Source of the DNA: SABY01 sp964593705
GTDB taxonomy: Bacteria > Bacteroidota > Bacteroidia > Bacteroidales > 4484-276
Direction: 5' to 3'
NCBI GenBank assembly: GCA_964593705.1
Contig: CAZQIV010000004.1
Coordinates: 47,644-111,643, forward strand
Length of the DNA stretch: 64,000 nt
Shown: in pieces, positions 15,635 through 23,777 of the stretch
How the letters are laid out: each line of letters begins with the position of its first letter
Numbering within the stretch: the stretch's first letter is position 1
Made by a program: the position numbers and the translations under genes
The notes under the pieces: generated by a model
Told to the model about the DNA's origin: nothing
Seen by the model: the letters and a program-made list of their open reading frames with translations, nothing else
The model's database searches: none

Positions 15635-16851
15635 GATATTAGTTTTTTGAGGTTATCCAAATTTGGAACAATGGGCTCAGGAAAGTGCAAGGTTGATTTT
15701 AAGGCTGCAATGTCTTTCAGACCGCTCCCCGTAAGCAATACAACATTTTTAGAGGATTTTTCGATCTGATGACTTTCGAGCAATTTCAGGTATCCGGCAT
15801 AAGCAGCAGCAGATGCCGGTTCGGCAAACAAGCCATAAGTTTGGCTCAGATTGATGGATGCATCCAATATTTCATCATCAGGAACTGAAATTGCCATACC
15901 CGCATATTTTTTCAAATATTTTTTTGCCATGTAAAAATTGCGCGGAATATCCACCGAAATAGAATCGGCTATGGTGCTACTTTGTTTAACCTGAAAATTA
16001 GAAGAAAATAAGTTGTTGATTAGATTATTTGATCCTTCAGCCTGCACCGCGACAATCCGTGGTATCTTTTTTATAATTCCCAAATTCAACAAATCTTCAA
16101 AACCCTTATAAACCCCTGAAATAATTACACCATCACCCACTGGCACAAATATCCGCTCAGGGATATTTAAACCAAGTTGATCGAACAATTCAAAACTCAC
16201 AGTTTTTTTACCTTCAATGGTAAAGGGATTAAAAGCGGTGTTGCGGTTATACCACCCAAAAGCTTCGCCGGCCAGCACACTTAAATCGAAGGCATCGTCA
16301 TAGGTTCCTTTTACAGGAATAATTTTAGCGCCATACATCATAATCTGGGTAAGCTTGGCAATTGGCGCTTTTTCAGGGACAATAACTATGGCCTTTTGAT
16401 GCTGCGCGGCACAAATCCCGGCAATGGAAGAACCCGCATTTCCGGTTGAGGCTGCAACAATGGTTTCCCAACCTTGCTCTTTTGCATAAGCAGAAACCAG
16501 CGCCGAAGCCCGGTCTTTGTAAGAGTAAGTTGGATTTTGTGAATCATCTTTAAAAAACAAGCCTTCGTCAACTTTATAAAGCGGAGTATTTCCGAAATCC
16601 AGGAAGGGCATGCTATCGAGATTGTTGATAGGAAGCAAATCAAGAAATCCGATAGACTTCAATTTGGAGAAGTCGGTTTGATTTTCGTTTAAAAGATCAA
16701 AATCATAATTAACTTTCAAAACACCAAGCGGAGGTTTATCCTTTTGGTTTTTCGCATTACATACCGGACAAAGGTATTTTGCTTCATCCCCGGCATAATG
16801 CTTACCGCAGTTGATGCATTCAAAATGAAATTTCTTTTTTATTTTTTTCAT
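15631..16851 (-). CDS. Threonine synthase-like fold-type II PLP enzyme with zinc ribbon
   Basis: 406 residues. The N-terminus has a zinc ribbon (CINCGKHY ... CPVC, ~14-32), as in some threonine synthases. The PLP lysine is in SYKDRAS (~112), with the phosphate-binding loop ASTGNAGSS and a C-terminal LTGSGLKD. By itself it would be called threonine synthase, but it is translationally coupled to the molybdenum hydroxylase (ATGA overlap) and not near other threonine genes. E. coli ygf/yge islands carry YgeX, diaminopropionate ammonia-lyase, also fold-type II, so this may be a functional stand-in in the purine-related pathway; that is inference. Confidence 0.8.
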   Translation of the reverse strand: MKKIKKKFHFECINCGKHYAGDEAKYLCPVCNAKNQKDKPPLGVLKVNYDFDLLNENQTDFSKLKSIGFLDLLPINNLDSMPFLDFGNTPLYKVDEGLFFKDDSQNPTYSYKDRASALVSAYAKEQGWETIVAASTGNAGSSIAGICAAQHQKAIVIVPEKAPIAKLTQIMMYGAKIIPVKGTYDDAFDLSVLAGEAFGWYNRNTAFNPFTIEGKKTVSFELFDQLGLNIPERIFVPVGDGVIISGVYKGFEDLLNLGIIKKIPRIVAVQAEGSNNLINNLFSSNFQVKQSSTIADSISVDIPRNFYMAKKYLKKYAGMAISVPDDEILDASINLSQTYGLFAEPASAAAYAGYLKLLESHQIEKSSKNVVLLTGSGLKDIAALKSTLHFPEPIVPNLDNLKKLIS

Positions 16852-16959
16852 CTATACAAAAATAGCCACTGCTTGCCCGCCTGCTGGCAGGATACACGAA
16901 TGATCGGGGCAAGCGTGGGAGTTAATAATTATCATTCAATTATGCCTATCATCACTCAG

Positions 16960-17410
16960 TTCGCTTCGTTCTCTAAAGTCTCTTAGTTCTCTAAAGTCGC
17001 TTAATTCGCTTAAGTCGCTTAGGTCTCTAACGTCTTTTAGGTCTCTAAAGTCGCTTAATTCGCTTAAATCGCTTAGGTCTCTAACGTCTTTTAGGTCTCT
17101 AAAGTCGCTTCGTTCTCTTAGTTATCCTCGTTCTCTTAAGTCGCTTCGTTCTCTTCGTTCTCTAAAGTCGCTAAAGTCTCTTAGTTCGCTTAGTTCTCTA
17201 AAGTCGCTTCGTTCGCTTAGTTATCCTCGTTCTCTAAAGTCTCTTAGTTCTCTAAAGTCGCTTCGTTCGCTTAGTTCGCTCAAGTCTCTAAAGTCGCTTC
17301 GTTCTCTAAAGTCGCTTAGTTCTCTTAGTTCTCTAAAGTCGCTTAGTTCGCTCAAGTCTCTAAAGTCGCTTCCGTTCGCTCAAGTCTCTAAGTTCGCTTC
17401 GTTCGCTTTA
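16960..17410. repeat. 9-bp minisatellite, about 50 units
   Basis: Strict 9-base periodicity over 450 bp with units such as TTCTCTAAA, GTCGCTTCG, TTCGCTTAG and GTCTCTAAA, one 10-base unit near 17371. The last unit contains the stop codon of the gene ending at 17408. It lies inside an operon, between two co-directional genes. The same unit type returns at 45461-45780. Confidence 0.95.
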
Positions 17411-18877
17411 CATATACTCCTTCAACAATCCGGTAGCTTCGTTAAATTCGTTAATCTTTTCATCCCACTCTTCAACTTTTGCATACCTCGACTTCCAGTA
17501 ATTATCATCGTACCACTGGTCGTTGAGCTCCTCGATAGTCTTGCCCTGTTGTTCAATCCAGGTAAAATACTTTAGGTTATGCATCCGCTTTTTCTCGTAG
17601 TAATTCATCTCTATGATATGATCGACACCCAAACCCAACATGTCAGCATCAAAACTTACTGCTGCATCCCTGTTGGTAAATTCGCCATGCTTTTGCTTTT
17701 CTTCAGCAACCCTTGTCTGGTACATTTCCATCGAATCGGTAGCAACAGTAAATACAACATCATCTTTATTCAATTCGTAATATTTAGCCATCTTTATGGC
17801 ACCCATCAGATTCGCGATGGAGGAAATACCCATCAGATTTAGTTTTTCAATCAAAGCAGCATCGATGCCAATTTCATTTTTCAGGTAATCCTTCCCGGTC
17901 TGCTCATTAAACAAACGCATCAGTCTGATATTTGGATTATCATCGATTCCGGCCACCATATCCATATTTTTGATGTTGTGTATCCATGGAACATGCTTGT
18001 CGCCAATGCCTTCGATGCGGTGCTCGCCATAGCCGTTGAGCAATAATGTAGGGCATTGCAACGCTTCGCCGGCACAAACTTTTATGTGAGGATAAACTTC
18101 GCGCAGGTAGTCGGCACTGCCCAGCGTTCCTGCCGAACCCTGGGTAAGAAACATCGCGCTAAATTTCGATTTATCAGTTTTTACCTTATTAAAAACTTCT
18201 TCCATGGCGGGGCCTGTAACCGCATAATGCCAAAGTGAATTACCAATTTCCTCAAACTGATTGAGGTTTACAATACCGTCACCACGCTCAGCCTTGAGTT
18301 CTTTTACTTTGTCATAAATTTCCTTTACATTGCTCTCGCTGCCGGGGGTGGCAAAAACTTCGGCTCCCACTTTATGCAGCCAGTCGAAGCGCTCCTGCGA
18401 CATACCCTGGGGCAATACTGCGATGGATTCACATCCCAACAAATAGGAATCGTAAGCACCTCCACGGCAATAATTTCCGGTGGAAGGCCACAAAGCCTTT
18501 TGTGTAGTAGGATCAAAACGGCCACTTACCAGCTTCTCAACCAAGGGGCCAAAAGTAGCTCCAACCTTATGGGCTCCGGTCGGGAAATATTTCCCAACCA
18601 ACATGATAACCCTGGCCTTAACCCCGGTAAGTTCAGAAGGCAATTCAAAATAATTAACACCGCCAAAACCACCACCAAATTTTACCGGCTCGTTTTTCCA
18701 GGTAATTCTAAACAAGTTGAGCGAATTTAAATCCCAGAGCCCAATGTTAGCAAGCTTTGCTTGTATTTTTTCAGGAACCAATTCAGGATTTCGCATTTGT
18801 GCATAAGTAGGCAGAATGATATGTTTTTCCCTGCACCTTTCTATTGTGTTTTTTAAAACTTTCTGTGTATCTTTCAT
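17408..18877 (-). CDS. Fold-type II PLP-dependent enzyme (TrpB/cysteine synthase-like), specificity unknown
   Basis: 489 residues. The PLP lysine is in PTGAHKVGATFGP (~98-110), with STGNYCRGGAYDS as the substrate/phosphate loop (~130) and TQGSAGTLGSADYL further on. It is longer than cysteine synthase (~310) and TrpB (~400). Sits between the YgfK homologue and the threonine synthase-like gene in one operon, so it probably acts on the same pathway, perhaps a C-N lyase step on a diamino acid. The 3' end borders the minisatellite. The exact reaction cannot be read from sequence. Confidence 0.8.
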   Translation of the reverse strand: MKDTQKVLKNTIERCREKHIILPTYAQMRNPELVPEKIQAKLANIGLWDLNSLNLFRITWKNEPVKFGGGFGGVNYFELPSELTGVKARVIMLVGKYFPTGAHKVGATFGPLVEKLVSGRFDPTTQKALWPSTGNYCRGGAYDSYLLGCESIAVLPQGMSQERFDWLHKVGAEVFATPGSESNVKEIYDKVKELKAERGDGIVNLNQFEEIGNSLWHYAVTGPAMEEVFNKVKTDKSKFSAMFLTQGSAGTLGSADYLREVYPHIKVCAGEALQCPTLLLNGYGEHRIEGIGDKHVPWIHNIKNMDMVAGIDDNPNIRLMRLFNEQTGKDYLKNEIGIDAALIEKLNLMGISSIANLMGAIKMAKYYELNKDDVVFTVATDSMEMYQTRVAEEKQKHGEFTNRDAAVSFDADMLGLGVDHIIEMNYYEKKRMHNLKYFTWIEQQGKTIEELNDQWYDDNYWKSRYAKVEEWDEKINEFNEATGLLKEYM

Positions 18878-19006
18878 ATTATATCTAATATTTATTCATT
18901 TATAATTTTAATTTTTATCATGGCTAAAATTTGTAGTTATTTTTTTTCAAAACCAAAAACCTAACAGGTTGATTTGTTTAACCGTATTCATATTTTCTAA
19001 TCAGTT

Positions 19007-22000
19007 TTACGCTGCTTCCGGGGGTAAACCTGTTAGGGTTATGACACTTTCCAAAATAATCATCATTTGAGCAGTAAAACTCAAATCCATTTCAAAAGGA
19101 ACATCAGTCAATAATTTATATTTTTCAATACTAAAATCTTTGTTGATTTCAAGTTCAATTTTTTCGGTATTAAAATAGAAACCATGGTCTGATTTCATAA
19201 AACTGAATGTGTCTCCTTCGTCTTTAGCATGCAGAATTTTCCCATCCCAAAAAAAGCCTGTTTTTTCACTTTCAAAATATTCTTTATTTAAAAACAGATG
19301 GGGTTTATTAAGATATGGAGCGCCTTCGGTAGGACAAAAAGTATTGCAATTGCCGCACTTGTTGCACCAATCGGCAATATGCAGAATCTGGTATTTTTGT
19401 TTGACTTCAAAAAATCCATCATCCATAATCTGAACCTTTCCATCCTTAACAATCAGTTTTTGATTTTTGATTTTTGATGGAATAATTTCGTAAGTCATCA
19501 GTGCATTATTTGGGCATACCGTAGTACAAATACTACAAAGCTCATCGCATTGCAAACATCTTTTCGATTCTTCAATCCCCTGTTTGAGGGTAAGCGGCGA
19601 TTGAACCAAATCAAAATTCATTCGGTCACTCACCGGTTTTTCTTTAACAATTGCAGGTTTTATTCGCTTTGACTTATCAATAATGTGCTGCCTGAAACTT
19701 TTTTCGGGACGTTCAGTTTTGGTTTTGGTTTTAAAATTCAAACCTGCTTTATCGATGATTTCCTGTGCTGCTTTTCGTCCATCGCCAATTGCATTGATTG
19801 CTGTGGAAGCACCACGCTTGGCATCCCCACCGATAAAAACGCCGGGTATGCCTGTTTCGTAACTTCCATTTTTTGCTACAAGCTGGCTTTTATCCAAAAA
19901 GTCGAAGGCCAGGTTCTGGCCAATTGCGGGGATTATGGTATCGGCAGAAATCTCAAAATCGCTACCTGGAATTTCTATGGGCCTTGCCCTGCCCGATTCA
20001 TCCTTAGCTCCTTGTTTCATTCTACGGAAAGTCATGGATTTTACCAGACCATCTTTGGTGTTTACGCTTACAGGAGCAACAAGTTCAATAATTTCCACGC
20101 CTTCTTCAATCACAGCTTTAATTTCACCAAGATCGGCAGGCATCTCTTTTATCGTGCGGCGATAAGCGATGGTTACTTTCCCTTGTTTACCGGCAACACG
20201 CCAGGCAGTCCGCGCGGCATCCATGGCTGTATTGCCCCCGCCAATAATTAAAATATTATGTCCTGCCGCGGTTTTCTTTCCTGATTTTACATCAAACAAA
20301 AACTCCAGTGGATCGAGCACTCCTTTTGCCATTCCATTTTTTACAAGAAATGGTTTAGATTTTTGCGCACCGGCTGCTATATAAACAAAATCATTTTCAA
20401 GTCTTAACTTGTCAAAAACTACTTTATTAATTTCACTTTCGTAATGAATATTAATCCCCAGGTCGGTAATGCGTTTCACATCCAACTCAAATGCCTCACC
20501 GGGAAGCCTGAAAGATGGGATTGCTCCCGACACCATGCCACCCGGTTTTTTCTTTGTCTCGAAAATCTCAACATCAAAACCTGCCTTAGTAAGAAAATAA
20601 GCACAGGATAAACCTGAAGGGCCGGCTCCGATAACTGCAGCTTTTAATGGGTTTTTGGATCGAACAAACTCAGGGCTTTTCAATGCATCTTCAGGCGCAT
20701 TTTCGGCAATCACCCTTTTCACTTCCCTTATCAGGACAGAGCTATCGTAGTTGATACGCGTACATTTTGTTTGACATAAATGGTCGCAAACCATTCCGGT
20801 GGTGATCGGGAACGGATTGGTTTGGGTAACTACTTTTGCAGCCTTATCCAAATTGCCCTTGGCAGTGTAATACAAATAGTCAGGTATTCCCTGATGCGTG
20901 GGACAAGTGGTTTCGCAGGGTGCATGAATGCAATCGAAAAAGCTTAAAGGTTGATTGGTTTTTATGTCCGGGTTTTTAAGGTAAGTCCGGCGGTAATCCT
21001 TCACTTCCAAAACTTTATCAGCATAATCGTTCAGGTATTTTAAAGGATGAGTTTGCTCAATGCTGGCTTGACTAAGATTTTGGATGTATTGATTTAACCT
21101 CCCGTAGCCGCCTGGTTTAAGCAAGTCGGTGCAAACAGTTACCGGCGATAATCCACAGCAGACCAAATCCACAATATTAAAAGCATCAGCGCCACCTGAA
21201 AAAGAAATATCAAGTGTGCCTGAAAAATCATTTTGCAGTTTTCGTGCAAGATTTACCGACACCGGATGCAAAGCACGGCCACTCATGTACATCATGTCCT
21301 GGCTGCTATCAAAAATTTCTTTGTGGTTTTTACTTTCGAGGGTATTTGTAAGTTTAAGGCTGAATTGAAGATTTTGTTTCCCTGCAAGGTTTGACAGATT
21401 ATTAATAATTTTAATTGCATCGGGATATTTCAGGTCGTGCTCGAAAGCCTCATGGGGTATTATTGTCTCGAAGCCGTTATTACTAAAAATTGCAGACAAA
21501 TCCTTTTTACCAAGCAAGGTTGGATTTAATTTTATGGCTGTGTGTAATTTCTTTTCATTAATCAAATATTCACCAATTTTCTCAATTTCGTCCGGCGGGC
21601 AGCCATGCATCGTGGAGAGGGTAATGTTATCGGACAGGCATGAATTAATTTTTAGGTTTTTGATATTTGGATAAATATCTTTTATCGTTTCAATTTTTTG
21701 AGCAAGTTCGGCGGATGCATCCTTCATTTTATCAAAAAACCACTGCACATTTTCCTGAAGTATGCCCTCCAAATTGTATCCAACGCTCATATTGAAAATA
21801 AACCCGGGAATATCAGGATTTCCAATATTCAACTTATCTTTTAAAATATGAATCAAAATCCAGGCATCGAGATATTGATGGAAGGACTGGTGAATTTTCA
21901 ATTCCTGGGACCACTCACAATTGTAGCCCTCATCCTGCATATCGATACAGGGCTTTGAAACTTCCAGTTCATCCATAGTCTGGATGGTTTTAAGTTCGAT

Positions 22001-22243
22001 AAACCGTGCACCGGTCAGCCAGGAAGCCACAATATTTTGCGCAAGCTGGGTATGGGGACCTGCGGCAACTCCGAAGGGTGTTTCAAGCGCCTGCCCGAAT
22101 CTTTCAATCCGGAAAGGATCATCAATATTTGGAACAAAAAAGAGTTCTTTCGGGATAGAAAAAATAAAGCCACTTCTATCGTATTGATTTAAGATACGCT
22201 GCAGCAGTTGACTTAAAGGAAGCGGAAAAAATTTGTCTGACAT
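19007..22243 (-). CDS. ygfK: YgfK-like putative selenate reductase / electron-transfer oxidoreductase
   Basis: 1078 residues from the ATG at 22243; the TTG at 22255 is less likely. Residues ~1-450 resemble a dihydroorotate dehydrogenase-like barrel. Then a GltD-type FAD/NAD(P)H module: a cysteine-rich [4Fe-4S] region (CIHAPCETTC ... CDHLCQTKC), FAD fold VIGAGPSGLSCAYFL, and second Rossmann motif IIGGGNTAMDAAR. Near the C-terminus are two more clusters (CLQCDELCSICTTVCP and CNKCGNCNTFCP). This matches YgfK (TIGR03315), named as a selenate reductase subunit but now thought to supply electrons in anaerobic purine breakdown. First gene of a four-gene operon with two PLP enzymes and the molybdenum hydroxylase. 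Confidence 0.9.
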   Translation of the reverse strand: MSDKFFPLPLSQLLQRILNQYDRSGFIFSIPKELFFVPNIDDPFRIERFGQALETPFGVAAGPHTQLAQNIVASWLTGARFIELKTIQTMDELEVSKPCIDMQDEGYNCEWSQELKIHQSFHQYLDAWILIHILKDKLNIGNPDIPGFIFNMSVGYNLEGILQENVQWFFDKMKDASAELAQKIETIKDIYPNIKNLKINSCLSDNITLSTMHGCPPDEIEKIGEYLINEKKLHTAIKLNPTLLGKKDLSAIFSNNGFETIIPHEAFEHDLKYPDAIKIINNLSNLAGKQNLQFSLKLTNTLESKNHKEIFDSSQDMMYMSGRALHPVSVNLARKLQNDFSGTLDISFSGGADAFNIVDLVCCGLSPVTVCTDLLKPGGYGRLNQYIQNLSQASIEQTHPLKYLNDYADKVLEVKDYRRTYLKNPDIKTNQPLSFFDCIHAPCETTCPTHQGIPDYLYYTAKGNLDKAAKVVTQTNPFPITTGMVCDHLCQTKCTRINYDSSVLIREVKRVIAENAPEDALKSPEFVRSKNPLKAAVIGAGPSGLSCAYFLTKAGFDVEIFETKKKPGGMVSGAIPSFRLPGEAFELDVKRITDLGINIHYESEINKVVFDKLRLENDFVYIAAGAQKSKPFLVKNGMAKGVLDPLEFLFDVKSGKKTAAGHNILIIGGGNTAMDAARTAWRVAGKQGKVTIAYRRTIKEMPADLGEIKAVIEEGVEIIELVAPVSVNTKDGLVKSMTFRRMKQGAKDESGRARPIEIPGSDFEISADTIIPAIGQNLAFDFLDKSQLVAKNGSYETGIPGVFIGGDAKRGASTAINAIGDGRKAAQEIIDKAGLNFKTKTKTERPEKSFRQHIIDKSKRIKPAIVKEKPVSDRMNFDLVQSPLTLKQGIEESKRCLQCDELCSICTTVCPNNALMTYEIIPSKIKNQKLIVKDGKVQIMDDGFFEVKQKYQILHIADWCNKCGNCNTFCPTEGAPYLNKPHLFLNKEYFESEKTGFFWDGKILHAKDEGDTFSFMKSDHGFYFNTEKIELEINKDFSIEKYKLLTDVPFEMDLSFTAQMMIILESVITLTGLPPEAA

Positions 22244-22251
22244 AGTAAAAT

Positions 22252-22408
22252 TCAATTATGAGGCCAGTCTAAAAAGCCACAATACCCCTAAATCCCCTAA
22301 AGGGGACTTTCCCAAACTACTGATTTTTAGTGCTTCTCCCGTCATCTGACGGATTGGGGTAAAAAGGACTAAAAATCAGTAGTTTGGGGCTTTAGACTAC
22401 ACTCAATT
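22252..22408. repeat. MITE-like repeat, family B (copy 2), between divergent genes
   Basis: Ends GAGGCCAGTCTAAAAAGCC and GGCTTTAGACT; inner arms ACTACTGATTTTTAGT and ACTAAAAATCAGTAGT, with a CCGTCATCTGACGG mini-palindrome (22339-22352). It occupies the likely promoter region of the ygfK operon. Confidence 0.8.
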
Positions 22409-22453
22409 ATAAAAAAAGAACCGCCAAAAATACTTTAAATACGGCTAAAATAT

Positions 22454-22461
22454 TATATTTG
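22454..22461 (+). promoter_or_regulatory. TAnnTTTG promoter element of the mocA-like gene
   Basis: TATATTTG, 34 bases before the ATG at 22496. Confidence 0.55.
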
Positions 22462-22495
22462 GTTCACTTTTAAACCTAATAAGGATTCATTCTAA

Positions 22496-23089
22496 ATGCC
22501 AATAAAACCTACATCAGCAATAATTTTATCCGCAGGATTTTCAAGCCGAATGGGGCAGCCTAAATATGGACTCAGGCTTCCTGACGGGAACTCATTTTTA
22601 GAGCAAATAGCTCAACAATATTTTGATTTTGGATGCGAGGAAATTATCGTGGTAATCAACAACGATGGGAAAAAATATTTGGAAGATACTTTTTTTAAAA
22701 ACCCCGGGAAATTAAGATTTGCAGTCAACCATACCCCGGAAGCCGGACGCTTCGGTTCAGTAAAATGTGGTGCAAAAGCATTAAAAACTAACACTCCGGT
22801 TTTTATTCATAATGTTGATAATCCTTATGCACGAATACCAACGCTTGAAAAACTAATGGCAAATCTTGAGGGATATGATTTTGTAAAACCTGTTTTTGAA
22901 GGCCGGGGTGGGCATCCTATTTTAATTGGAAATAAAGTAATAAATGCAATTATTAATGAAACAAAACCATCCATAACACTGCGATCTTTTCTCAAACCTT
23001 TTAATCATAAAGAAGTTGAGGTGGAGGACTCATCCATACATATCAACATCAATACAACAGAAGATTATCAGCAATTTTGGAATATATAG
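22496..23089 (+). CDS. MocA/YgfJ-like molybdenum cofactor nucleotidyltransferase
   Basis: 197 residues. N-terminal nucleotide-binding motif LSAGFSSRMGQPK (~10-22), HNVDNPYAR in the middle, and GRGGHPILIG (~139-148), all typical of MocA-type enzymes that cytidylylate molybdopterin. Selenium-dependent molybdenum hydroxylases come with such a protein (YgfJ in E. coli). It is divergent from the ygfK operon across a family B repeat, so it probably matures the molybdenum cofactor of the hydroxylase encoded opposite. The stop codon lies at the start of a family A repeat. Confidence 0.88.
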   Translation: MPIKPTSAIILSAGFSSRMGQPKYGLRLPDGNSFLEQIAQQYFDFGCEEIIVVINNDGKKYLEDTFFKNPGKLRFAVNHTPEAGRFGSVKCGAKALKTNTPVFIHNVDNPYARIPTLEKLMANLEGYDFVKPVFEGRGGHPILIGNKVINAIINETKPSITLRSFLKPFNHKEVEVEDSSIHININTTEDYQQFWNI

Positions 23090-23205
23090 TGACTGTCCAT
23101 AAAGTCAACTATTTCTGTTCGAGGAAAAGGAATCTCCCGCAGATAACGCAGATTTTCGCAGAAAAAAATCAACGCAAACCAGCGGCATCTGCGGGAAACA
23201 CAACT
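23086..23205. repeat. Family A MITE-like end with imperfect CCCGCAGAT hairpin
   Basis: AGTGACTGTCCATAAAGTC overlaps the stop codon of the mocA-like gene. CCCGCAGAT (23136-23144) pairs with ATCTGCGGG (23187-23195), with a less regular interior than the copies at 29927 and 34529. Confidence 0.65.
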
Positions 23206-23240
23206 AAAAAGACAAACACTATTCAGAATCACTCATAAAA

Positions 23241-23281
23241 AAAATGCCGGTTCAGATTTATAATCCTTACCGGCATTTTTA
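23241..23281 (+). terminator. Rho-independent terminator after the mocA-like gene
   Basis: AAAATGCCGGT (23241-23251) pairs with ACCGGCATTTT (23269-23279), followed by further T residues. Symmetric, so it can act in both directions. Confidence 0.8.
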
Positions 23282-23334
23282 AAATTTTGTAATTATTTAT
23301 GTGGTGGAATTGAATACCAAATCATCATGATCAT

Positions 23335-23777
23335 GATCCCATCCCCGGCCCTTCCCCAAATTGGGGAAGGGTGCCTGAACTCATGGGACTTGTAGGAAAT
23401 GAAAAAGCAAAACGCTTCGCCCTATGCATACAAATCCAATGAGAGAGAGCTCGCCTTGCTGGCAAAGCGGGCCGTCTGCAGTTAGCTTGCGTAAAGGCGA
23501 AGCAGGCAATTAACTAATAACATTATAACCCAATAACCATCCTTTATTTAATGTTCGTCCAGAAAGTTGACAATTTTTCAATTTAAGATTAACGAACGGA
23601 GATTTTAGATTTTGCTGAGTATCACCAACATCTTAAATCTATGCCATAGGCTCGCCTCGCGAAGCGGGCATCCCAATGGGAAAAACGCCTGCCTCGCCTG
23701 CACACGAGCCACTTCTGGCGGCAAGGCGGGTTAATCTGAAATCGTATATTTTCTAAATGTCACTTTAAAGACCGACA
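23335..23777. repeat. Repeat-filled intergenic region with a family A element at its end
   Basis: Contains CCTTCCCCAAATTGGGGAAGG (23348-23368) and, from 23555, GTTCGTCCAGAAAGTTGAC ... GTCACTTTAAAGACCGACACTA, the latter ending next to the stop codon at 23778. No credible gene. Confidence 0.6.

Noticed and set aside
16960..17410. 9-bp array as a CRISPR or coding repeat
   Set aside because: No spacer structure, unit far too short, and no long open frame with codon bias.
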